From a virus: 52,354 nt of DNA. Numbering within the stretch: the stretch's first letter is position 1; each line of letters opens with the position of its first letter. A program made the position numbers and the translations under genes. Under the pieces are notes generated by a model. That model had not been told where the DNA came from. It made no database searches and saw only the letters and a program-made list of their open reading frames with translations. The stretch is taken from positions 1-52,354 of the IMG/VR virus record IMGVR_UViG_3300036785_000717. One strand, written 5' to 3'. Shown here one piece after another: positions 15,177 to 22,876 of this stretch.

Positions 15177-17156
15177 ATGGTCAATAAGGTTCTCACGCTC
15201 CGGTCTACCGTCACCGGCAACCGTCCGCCAGCGGGGCATCTGCCTGGCGAACTGTACGTGAACCTTGCCGACAACCAACTCGGCATCGTCAATACATCAA
15301 GCGCCAACCAAGACCTCCTGGCCGTGCGCTACTTTTCCACCACCGCCAACTATGCAGTGGGCGACTTTGTGCTGCAGGGCGGCAACCTCTACCGCGCCAC
15401 GACGGCGAGCGCGCCGGGGGCGTTCAACGCCGCCAACTGGTCCATGGTGGCCACGGCGGCGACCCTCTCGGCGGGGTATCTGCCCCTCACGGGGGGAACA
15501 CTCACTGGCCCGCTTCAGGTCGGTGGCAACGTCACCCTAAACGCCCCGGCTGGCGCTGGCGCCCTCGTGGCTGTCAACGCCGGCCCTGGTTGGGGCAAGA
15601 ACCTTGCCTTCCAGACTGCAGGCGTTAACCGTTGGGTCGTCTACTCCAACAACACCGCCGAGAACCCCCCGAACAACACCGGGTCGGACTTCAGCATCAG
15701 TCGCTACACCGACGCAGGTGCCCTGGTCGACAACCCGCTCGCCATCACCCGCAGCAGCGGCGCGGTGGCCATCGGCGCGGGCGGGCTCACGGTGGCGGGC
15801 CCAGCGACGGTCTCCGGTCCCAACCCCACTATAACTCTGAGCGGCGCGAGTACAGTCAACCGCATGATCTACATGGAGAGCAACGGCTCCCTGCGCTGGA
15901 TCATGGGGGCGGATGCCGAGAACGAGACCGGGTCCAACGCCGGATCTAATTTGCTCATCCAACGGTTCAACGACAGCGGCGCGATGATCGACAACCCGGT
16001 TGTCATCTACCGCAACGACGGCTCAGTGCGCATCTCGAACCCCCTCTGGACGCCCCAAGCCAACCTCAACGCTGCCGCAGGAGTCTCTAAAGCCCTCTAC
16101 TTCATGACCGGCGGCAGCCCTCGCTGGGTTCTCTACAGCGACGGCTCAGCGGAGTCCGGCGGTAATGCTGGGTCAACTCTACAACTCACCAGCTACACCG
16201 ACGCCGGGGCTGGCCTATGCAACGTGATGAGCATCACGCGCGCCGGGGTTGTCACGTTCAACGCCACGCAACCCATCATCCACAGCGGCCCGGCCGCGAC
16301 CAACAGGGGGATGGCGATCTATACCGGCGCGACTTGCCGCTGGCAGGTGCTGGGCGACGCTACGGCCGAGAGCGGCGGCAACGCCGGGACCAACTTCGCC
16401 ATCGCCCGCTACAACGACGCCGGGGCCTACCTCGACGAGCCGATCACCATTCAGCGCAGCACCGGCGTGGTCGGTTTGAACATTGGCGCTGCCGCTCCCA
16501 CCAAGGGCTTGCAGGACAACTCCACCAACGTCGCTACCACCGCCTACGTCTTCAACAACGGCATACAAAGCGGTCTAAACACCGAGATCAACAGCCCGGC
16601 GACCCTGACGCTGGGCCAAGCCAACGCCGGCCATTTGGTGGGGCTGAACCGGACCTCGGGGACCATCACCACCGTCGTCTTTCCTTCGACGGGAGGCGCG
16701 GGCGCTTACGGGACTTTCCTTCTCAACAACCAGGGCGGCACCGCGATCGCCCTCAGCTTCCCCCTCGGCTGCGACTACGGGGGCACCCTCGCCGCCGGCA
16801 AACAGGTGATGGTGTCGGGCGACGGCAACGGCTTCTACCGCACCATCGCGACGGGCGGTTCCGGGACGCTCCTGATCGCGCCCGCCCAATTCGAGGCCGA
16901 CCACACCCTCACCGAGGCCGACTGGGACGACGGCAGCCTCCACTTCACCGAGGACGCCACGGTGACCATCCCGGCCGACTTCCCGCCCCGCGCGAAGGTC
17001 GAGGTCTCGTGCGCCAGGGGGGCGACGGTCACCTTCGCCTATGAGGGCGTGATGCTTGCCATCCCCGGCGGCGATGAGGGTCCCCACGACCTGGTCGGCC
17101 CGGCGATCACCATGATCCGGCGCCGGGGCGACGAGATCTGGCTGGGGTGCTGCTAG
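15177..17156 (+). CDS. tail fibre-like protein with four internal repeats
   Basis: A 659-residue protein. The ATG at 15177 lies 5 bases after AGGAGG; the GTG at 15171 overlaps that site and is rejected. After an N-terminal attachment-like segment (NRPPAGHLPGELYVNLAD) come four diverged repeats of about 70-90 residues. Each starts with RW and carries a G-x-N/T-x-G-S-x-[FL] core (about residues 151, 239, 315 and 387). A fifth copy lies in the gene at 18763. The C-terminus is a different beta-rich domain and may bind receptor. It is probably a trimeric virion fibre. Confidence 0.75.
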   Translation: MVNKVLTLRSTVTGNRPPAGHLPGELYVNLADNQLGIVNTSSANQDLLAVRYFSTTANYAVGDFVLQGGNLYRATTASAPGAFNAANWSMVATAATLSAGYLPLTGGTLTGPLQVGGNVTLNAPAGAGALVAVNAGPGWGKNLAFQTAGVNRWVVYSNNTAENPPNNTGSDFSISRYTDAGALVDNPLAITRSSGAVAIGAGGLTVAGPATVSGPNPTITLSGASTVNRMIYMESNGSLRWIMGADAENETGSNAGSNLLIQRFNDSGAMIDNPVVIYRNDGSVRISNPLWTPQANLNAAAGVSKALYFMTGGSPRWVLYSDGSAESGGNAGSTLQLTSYTDAGAGLCNVMSITRAGVVTFNATQPIIHSGPAATNRGMAIYTGATCRWQVLGDATAESGGNAGTNFAIARYNDAGAYLDEPITIQRSTGVVGLNIGAAAPTKGLQDNSTNVATTAYVFNNGIQSGLNTEINSPATLTLGQANAGHLVGLNRTSGTITTVVFPSTGGAGAYGTFLLNNQGGTAIALSFPLGCDYGGTLAAGKQVMVSGDGNGFYRTIATGGSGTLLIAPAQFEADHTLTEADWDDGSLHFTEDATVTIPADFPPRAKVEVSCARGATVTFAYEGVMLAIPGGDEGPHDLVGPAITMIRRRGDEIWLGCC

Positions 17157-17849
17157 ATGAACGCGACGTCGGGAACCTACGGCTTTGAGCCGTCGCTGGG
17201 CGAGTTGACGCTGTACAGCTTCAACCTGGCCGGCGTGCGCCAGACCGCGCTCACCCAGAGCCACATGGAATCGGCGCGGATGGCGGCCAATATGGTCAAC
17301 GCCAGGTGGTCGGCGATGGGGGTGAACCTCTGGTCCGTCGATCTGCAGACGATCCAGCTGGTCCCTGGAAACGCGACCTATTCGGTCCCCAGGAACACCG
17401 TGGCCATCCTCGACGCCTATGCGACGCGCGGCCAGGGCGCCGGCCTGCGCAACCGCCCCCTCGTGCCGATCTCGCGCACGGAATTCGCCTCGTACTCCAA
17501 CCCCAACCAGCCCGGCGCCGTGAACGTCTACTGGTACGACCAGCTGCTCGCGCCGACGCTCACCCTGTATCTCTGCCCCGACGGGACCGATGACAGCATC
17601 TCCTACTACCGCCTGCGGCAGATGCAGGACGCCCAGCTGGCCAACGCCGCATCGCCGGAGATGCCGTTCTATTTCCTCGAAGCCTACGCCTATGGGCTCG
17701 CCCAGCGCCTGGCGACGATCTGGAACCCCGCACTGGCGACTGGCCTCAAGGCGTTGGCGGACGAGAGCTACGAGATCGCCGCCAACCGGAACACGGAGCA
17801 GGCGGCGTTCTATATATCACCGCAGATAGCGGGCTATTTCAGGACCTGA
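17157..17849 (+). CDS. head-tail adaptor / tail accessory protein, P22 gp4-like
   Basis: A 230-residue protein starting one base after the previous stop. Its pattern, SGTYGFEPSLGELTLYSFNL, HMESARMAANMVNARWSAMG and ATYSVPRNTVAILDAY, is one I associate with head-completion proteins of podoviruses, which plug the portal and seat the tail. Protein length and position agree. The exact counterpart in P22 is inferred, not demonstrated. Confidence 0.65.
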   Translation: MNATSGTYGFEPSLGELTLYSFNLAGVRQTALTQSHMESARMAANMVNARWSAMGVNLWSVDLQTIQLVPGNATYSVPRNTVAILDAYATRGQGAGLRNRPLVPISRTEFASYSNPNQPGAVNVYWYDQLLAPTLTLYLCPDGTDDSISYYRLRQMQDAQLANAASPEMPFYFLEAYAYGLAQRLATIWNPALATGLKALADESYEIAANRNTEQAAFYISPQIAGYFRT

Positions 17850-17854
17850 CGCAG

Positions 17855-18763
17855 ATGGCGTACGCCAGCAGAGCCGGTCGAGCGAGGGTAAGCGCCAGCA
17901 AGCCGCGCGCCTTCGCCGTCTGTCAGCGGTGCGGCTTCTGGTACAACCGCGACCAGCTGCAGAACCAGCGGGCGTGGCGCGGCGCGGCCCTGCTGCAGAC
18001 CTGGCTGTTCGTGTGCCCCCGCTGCCTGGACGTGCCGCAGGAGAACGACAGGGTGGTGGCTTTGCCGGCCGATCCCGTGCCGGTGCAGCTGCCCTTCCCT
18101 GAGGACTTCAGCGTCGCCCAGTCGGTGATGGGGCTCGCCGCGGCCGCGGAGATCGACCCGCACACGGGGCTCGCCAAGCCGCTCGCCACGACGGCGATGC
18201 AGACCACGGGTCTGACGCAGCTGCCGCTTCAGGCCGCCACCCTGGCGAGCGAAGCGGGCGGCGGTGTCGCCATGGTCACCACCAACGCGGCGTCGATGAT
18301 CATGGGCCCGGCTTCGCCCTGGGGTGCGCCCCAGAACACGGGTGCTATCATCATGGCGCCGACGCCGAGCGGACGGCCGCCCGGCTACGCCCTGGAGGCA
18401 GTGATGCCGACCGCCCAGACCAATGGCCAGACCGTGGAGTACGGCGTGCCGCTCCCCATCACCTCGATCATCGCCGATGGCACGCCGCTGGTGCGGGTCA
18501 CCTGCAACGCCCCGCACGGGCTTACCCTGAACAAGCAGATTGTGGTGCGCGGCACGCTCAACCCGCTCGCCGACGGCGCCTTCAGCGCGACGCCGATGAC
18601 CGCCACCGTATTCAGCTACGGCTGCTATTCCCCCGTGGAACGCGGCTCGCTGCTGGGCCCCGAGACGGTGATCGTCACCGCCCAGGTCGGCCTGCCGAGG
18701 GACTTCCCCGCGCTGCCGCAGACGGGCCTGCCGCAGTCCCGCAAGACCAAGCAGGCGCAGTGA
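17855..18763 (+). CDS. virion protein with N-terminal zinc ribbon
   Basis: A 302-residue protein. Residues about 23-60 contain C-x2-C (VCQRCGFWYN) and a second C-x2-C (FVCPRCLDVPQE), a zinc ribbon. The remainder is beta-rich and has VRVTCNAPHGLTLNKQIVVRG, typical of phage tail proteins. I recall the same ribbon arrangement in podovirus neck/tail operons. A structural or assembly role is likely; no enzymatic motif is seen. Confidence 0.65.
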   Translation: MAYASRAGRARVSASKPRAFAVCQRCGFWYNRDQLQNQRAWRGAALLQTWLFVCPRCLDVPQENDRVVALPADPVPVQLPFPEDFSVAQSVMGLAAAAEIDPHTGLAKPLATTAMQTTGLTQLPLQAATLASEAGGGVAMVTTNAASMIMGPASPWGAPQNTGAIIMAPTPSGRPPGYALEAVMPTAQTNGQTVEYGVPLPITSIIADGTPLVRVTCNAPHGLTLNKQIVVRGTLNPLADGAFSATPMTATVFSYGCYSPVERGSLLGPETVIVTAQVGLPRDFPALPQTGLPQSRKTKQAQ

Positions 18764-19368
18764 TGGCCGACGGCGGCTCCCCGATCCAGACCATCCCCAA
18801 CCTGCCGCCCGCGATCAGCCTCGCGGGCCCTGAGCAGCTGTGGATCAACCAGGCGGGCGTCGACCGGCGCGCCGGCATCGATGACATCGCCAATTTCGTG
18901 GAACTCCAACTCGGCTTTGCGGGATCCGTGGTCACCTCGTTCAACGGTCGCCACGGCGACATCCTCCTCACCGCCGCCGACGTCACGGCGACGGGCTTCG
19001 GGGCGGGCTCGTTCGTGCCCGTGACGGGCTACGCGACGGTCACGGGTCCGCTCACCTTCACGCCCGCAGCCGGGCGCGATGCCTACATCGTGTTGAACAA
19101 GAGCGCCTCCGGCCCCGCCGACTACATCCTGGGTCAGACCGCCGGTCTCGCACGCTGGCAGGTGACGCTCGGCGACACCGCCCCTGAGAGCGGCTCGAAC
19201 ACGGGCTCCAACTTCGCGATCTCGGCCACCGCCGATGACGGTGTCACGTCGCTCGGCGCCTGGCTGAGCATCGCCCGCGCCACGGGCGTCGTCACCATCA
19301 CCTCCCTCCTGGGCGCCGGATCCGGGGGGACGATCAACAACTTCACCCTGGACGCCGGCACGTTCTGA
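18763..19368 (+). CDS. fibre-like virion protein, short paralogue of the gene at 14055
   Basis: A 201-residue protein whose ATG overlaps the previous stop. The N-terminus (IQTIPNLPPAI, then LWINQAGVDRRAG) and the C-terminal DAGTF match the 357-residue protein at 14055. The middle (about residues 128-178) holds one copy of the RW...SGSNTGSNFAIS repeat found four times in the fibre gene at 15177. It is thus a chimera of pieces of its two relatives. Confidence 0.7.
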   Translation: MADGGSPIQTIPNLPPAISLAGPEQLWINQAGVDRRAGIDDIANFVELQLGFAGSVVTSFNGRHGDILLTAADVTATGFGAGSFVPVTGYATVTGPLTFTPAAGRDAYIVLNKSASGPADYILGQTAGLARWQVTLGDTAPESGSNTGSNFAISATADDGVTSLGAWLSIARATGVVTITSLLGAGSGGTINNFTLDAGTF

Positions 19369-20129
19369 TGGCGAGCCCCAACGCCCTCACCTACAACGGC
19401 CTCGTCCAACAGGTGGCGCTGCTCGCCGCCTACAAGACCCAGACGGTGAACGGCGTCCTTCAGGGCATGGAGCCGGACTTCACCAGCCTCATCCCGCAGA
19501 TGCTGAACTACGCCGAGGACCGCGTGCAGCGCGACCTCGAACTCCTGGCGCTGCAGACGCTCAGCCCCGCCTACACCTTGACCGCCGGCAACCCGATCCT
19601 CGCCGTCCCCACCGCCGACTTCACCGTCGTGCAGGACGTACTGGTCAGCGGCGAGCCCTTGAACCCCGTGGCGCGCAGCTACATCCAGACCCTGTGGCCG
19701 CCGACCTCGACGCCCGGCCTGCCCAGGGTGTTCGCCATGCTGGGCGGCGACCTCGCCACGGCGGGCGTCACCTCGACCCTGATCCTCGTCGGCCCGACGC
19801 CCGACCAGCCCTACCCGACGACGCTGATCGGCGAGGTGCGCTCACCATCACTCGCGACCTACGCCAACCCCTCGCAGGCGGCCCTGACGACCACATGGAT
19901 CTCGACCTGGCTGCCTGAACTCCTGGTCATGGCGGCGATGGTCTACGTCAGCGCCTACCAGCGCGACTTCGGCCGCCAGGCCGACGATCCGCAGATGGCG
20001 CAGTCCTACGAGAACCAATACGGGACGCTGCTGCAGGCGGCGAAGGGGGAGGACTTCCGACGCCGCCTGGAGGCCGATGCATGGACCGCCAGGGAGGCCT
20101 CGCCGGTCGCCACGCCGACCCGCACATAG
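19368..20129 (+). CDS. head-tail joining (adaptor) protein
   Basis: A 253-residue protein. The N-terminal part (TSLIPQMLNYAEDRVQRDLELLAL) resembles phage adaptor proteins that sit under the portal. The C-terminal helix (ELLVMAAMVYVSAYQRDFG) followed by QSYENQYGTLL is also characteristic of that family. It is likely to form the neck ring. The ATG overlaps the previous TGA. Confidence 0.65.
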   Translation: MASPNALTYNGLVQQVALLAAYKTQTVNGVLQGMEPDFTSLIPQMLNYAEDRVQRDLELLALQTLSPAYTLTAGNPILAVPTADFTVVQDVLVSGEPLNPVARSYIQTLWPPTSTPGLPRVFAMLGGDLATAGVTSTLILVGPTPDQPYPTTLIGEVRSPSLATYANPSQAALTTTWISTWLPELLVMAAMVYVSAYQRDFGRQADDPQMAQSYENQYGTLLQAAKGEDFRRRLEADAWTAREASPVATPTRT

Positions 20130-20139
20130 GAGACGTGCG

Positions 20140-20304
20140 ATGACCCTCGACCTGATGACCTTCGTCCTGTTCGTGCTGCTGATCTTCAGCGGCGTCGGGT
20201 GGTGGGGGCCGCCGGGTCCGTGGACCGGCCAGCGCGTGGGCTACGGGATCCTGGGGCTGTGCTGCCTCATCGCCTTCCTCGGCCACCTGTTCGGGAAGTT
20301 CTGA
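20140..20304 (+). CDS. small two-TM membrane protein, holin-like
   Basis: A 54-residue protein that is nearly all hydrophobic, with segments at residues 5-20 (LMTFVLFVLLIFSGVG) and 34-50 (VGYGILGLCCLIAFLG) split by a Trp/Pro/Gly turn. GGAGACGTGCG precedes the ATG at 20140. It is located just before a control region and is followed by a stem (CTGAGG/CCTCAG). Its topology suits a small holin, but it also resembles short uncharacterised membrane proteins of alphaproteobacteria. Function is unproven. Confidence 0.6.
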   Translation: MTLDLMTFVLFVLLIFSGVGWWGPPGPWTGQRVGYGILGLCCLIAFLGHLFGKF

Positions 20305-20347
20305 GGTCGCCCCCTCAGGGGGGCCTTACTTGACGCAAAAAGAAAGT
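20301..20347 (+). promoter_or_regulatory. stem-loop followed by a copy of the dispersed motif
   Basis: CTGAGG (20301-20306) pairs with CCTCAG (20313-20318). Then ACTTGACGCAAAAAGAAAGT (20328-20347) differs at only one base from the copy between repressor and Cro-like genes. It divides the virion operon before the tail-hub gene, so it likely marks an internal promoter or operator. Confidence 0.65.
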
Positions 20348-20387
20348 CGGCACAGGTTGGCCGAGGGGGCCGATCAGAGCCGTAGCC

Positions 20388-22475
20388 ATGCCGCATCAGG
20401 CCGTGCAGCTTGCCGATGGGGTGAACGTCAACCGCACGCCTGCGCTCAACCAGTTCGGCATCTCGGCCTCGCAGCTGATCCGCTACCAGCACGACGACAC
20501 GGGTGCGCCGATGGTTCAGAAACTCGGCGGCTGGGCCAAGTATCTGACCACGACCACGCCCGCGCCCGTCAGGGCGCTCTGGGGCTGGGAGGACACCAAC
20601 GCGGTCAAGCGCCTGGCCTATGGCACCCAGGCCTTCAGCGGGCGCTCGCAGCTGGCGGTGGTCACCGCTGGCGTCGTGCAGGACATCACGCCGAGTTCGC
20701 TCACAACCAACTCGCCGCCGGCAGCTTCGACGACCGCCGGCTCGCCCGTCGTCACCATCACCGACCCCAACGCGCCGACGCTGACCGCCTTCAACACGGT
20801 CTACATCCAGACCTACGTCGCCGTTGGCGGCCTGGTCCTGTTCGGCGCCTATCCGGTGACCCCGGTCGACGCCACGCACTACCAGATCACCGCCCGCGAC
20901 GTGCTCGGCAATCCGCAGAACGCCGTCACCACCGACACCGCCCCGGCCGTCTCGACCCGCCAGACCACGGCGGGGTCAGCCTTCGTCACCGTCGCGCTGA
21001 ACAACCACGGCTATACGGTCGGCGCCAACTACGCCGTCCTCGTGCCGCAGACCATCGGCGGTCTCACCATCTCGGGCAACTACACGGTCCAGCAGGTGAT
21101 CTCGGCAAGTCAGTTCACCATCCTCGCCAACACCGTCGCCACCTCCAGCGCAGGACCCACGGCGGCCAACAATGGCAATGCGCAGTATCTCTACTCATTC
21201 GGCGCCGGGCCCGCGCAGGCGGGGACAGGCTTCGGGATGGGTGGGTTCGGGATGGGGCCGTTCGGCGGCACGGGCCAACCCGCCAACCCCCCGGCCGGCG
21301 CGCCGATCACCGCCGACGACTGGGTGATCGATAATTTTGGCCAGATCCTGCTCGCGTGCCCGATCAACAACACCCAGTTCCAGCCGATCTACGCCTGGGA
21401 TCCGCTGGCGGGCGCGCCCCAGGCCTCGGTGATCCCCAACGCGCCGGTCGTGAACGACGGCTTTTTCGTCGCCATGCCGCAACGCCAGGTCGTCTGCTGG
21501 GGATCGACCGATACCGGCGTGCAGGATCCGCTTTTGGTGCGCTGGTGTGACGTTTCGAACTACAGTTCCTGGGTCGGCCTCCCGACCAACCAGGCCGGCA
21601 AATACCGCCTGCCGCGCGGCTCGAAGATCATCGGCGGCATCCAGGGTCCGCAGCAGGGGCTCCTCTGGACCGACCTCTCGGTCTGGTCCATGCAGTTCAT
21701 CGGCCTGCCCTACGTCTACGGGTTCAACGAGGTCGGCACGGGCTGCGGCCTGATCGGGCGCAAGGCGGCGGCGAGCGCCAACGGCGTCGTGTACTGGATG
21801 GGGGTCTCGCAGTTCTTCAGCTTGACCAGCGAGGGCGTGCAGCCGCTCGCGTGCCCCGTATGGGACGTGGCCTTCCAAGATACCGACCCCACACAGGTCA
21901 GCAAGATCCGCGTCGCCGTCAACGCCCGGTTCAACGAGATCAGCTGGTTCATCCCGACGCTCAACAGCGGCGGCGAGGTGGGTACGTTCCTGAAATTTAA
22001 TTACTCGCTCGGCTGGTGGGACTACGGCCAGCTGGCGCGCTCGGCCTGGATCGACCAGTCGGTGCTGGGCGCGCCGATCGGCGCCGACCCCAACCGCCTG
22101 CTGATCTATCAGCACGAGACCAGCCTCGACGCCGATGACCAGCCGCTGATCTCGTCGTTCCAGACGGGCTACTTCACGATGAGCGAGGGCGACTTCAAAA
22201 CCTTCATCGACGAGGTCTGGCCGGACGCGCGGTATGGTGAATACGGCTCGCCCCAGAGCGCCACGCTGCAGATTACCCTCCTGCTCGCCGACTTCCCTGA
22301 GGAGGCGCCGGTCATCATCGGACCCTTCACGGTCAACCAGGCCTCGACGTGGTTCAACCTGCGGGCCCGCGCGCGGCTCTTCGCCATGCAGATCCTCTCC
22401 AACGACTACGGGTCGTTCTGGCGCCTGGGCCGCTTCCGCTACCGCGCGCAGCCCGCCGGGCGGTACGGGCCATGA
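20388..22475 (+). CDS. tail hub / packaged-DNA stabilisation protein (P22 gp10-like)
   Basis: A 695-residue beta-rich protein. The opening (AVQLADGVNVNRTPALNQFG), the Gly/Thr-rich insert near residues 110-310 and the C-terminal propeller-like part (GSKIIGGIQGPQQGLLWTDL, then YWMGVSQFFSLTSEGVQP) match what I know of podovirus stabilisation proteins, which close the portal after packaging. The insert is probably a surface domain. The start follows the dispersed motif by 40 bases. Confidence 0.7.
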   Translation: MPHQAVQLADGVNVNRTPALNQFGISASQLIRYQHDDTGAPMVQKLGGWAKYLTTTTPAPVRALWGWEDTNAVKRLAYGTQAFSGRSQLAVVTAGVVQDITPSSLTTNSPPAASTTAGSPVVTITDPNAPTLTAFNTVYIQTYVAVGGLVLFGAYPVTPVDATHYQITARDVLGNPQNAVTTDTAPAVSTRQTTAGSAFVTVALNNHGYTVGANYAVLVPQTIGGLTISGNYTVQQVISASQFTILANTVATSSAGPTAANNGNAQYLYSFGAGPAQAGTGFGMGGFGMGPFGGTGQPANPPAGAPITADDWVIDNFGQILLACPINNTQFQPIYAWDPLAGAPQASVIPNAPVVNDGFFVAMPQRQVVCWGSTDTGVQDPLLVRWCDVSNYSSWVGLPTNQAGKYRLPRGSKIIGGIQGPQQGLLWTDLSVWSMQFIGLPYVYGFNEVGTGCGLIGRKAAASANGVVYWMGVSQFFSLTSEGVQPLACPVWDVAFQDTDPTQVSKIRVAVNARFNEISWFIPTLNSGGEVGTFLKFNYSLGWWDYGQLARSAWIDQSVLGAPIGADPNRLLIYQHETSLDADDQPLISSFQTGYFTMSEGDFKTFIDEVWPDARYGEYGSPQSATLQITLLLADFPEEAPVIIGPFTVNQASTWFNLRARARLFAMQILSNDYGSFWRLGRFRYRAQPAGRYGP

Positions 22476-22876
22476 GCGACGTCAACTCCAACATCCCGCG
22501 CCCACACCCAGGCCACGGCGCTGGCCCCTCGGGCGCGTCGCTGTCCGACATCCTGACCGCCGTCCAGCACGTCGCCTCGAACATCGCCACCGCCGCTGAT
22601 CGCTACATGCGCGCCCAGGGACAGGGGATCGGCGCGGCGCTGACGGCGCCCACGGTGCTCAAGCAGGGGACCGGACGCGTCGTCATGGTGAGCGTCACGA
22701 CGGCCGGCACGACGACCGGCCAGATCATCGACGCAGCGCTCGCCACCGCGACCCACCCCGTCATCGCCATCATCCCTACTGCGGCCGGCGCCCCCGTCAC
22801 CGTCAACCTGCCGTTCCAACTCGGCCTGCTGGTCGTGCCTGGCGCGGGCATGACGGTCTCTGTGAGCTACAGTTAG
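22472..22876 (+). CDS. small virion protein of unknown role
   Basis: A 134-residue protein coupled by ATGA to the tail-hub gene. A helical N-terminal half (SLSDILTAVQHVASNIATAA) is followed by a beta-rich C-terminal half (VVMVSVTTAGTTTG). It could be a tail accessory protein; no family is recognised. Confidence 0.6.
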   Translation: MSDVNSNIPRPHPGHGAGPSGASLSDILTAVQHVASNIATAADRYMRAQGQGIGAALTAPTVLKQGTGRVVMVSVTTAGTTTGQIIDAALATATHPVIAIIPTAAGAPVTVNLPFQLGLLVVPGAGMTVSVSYS

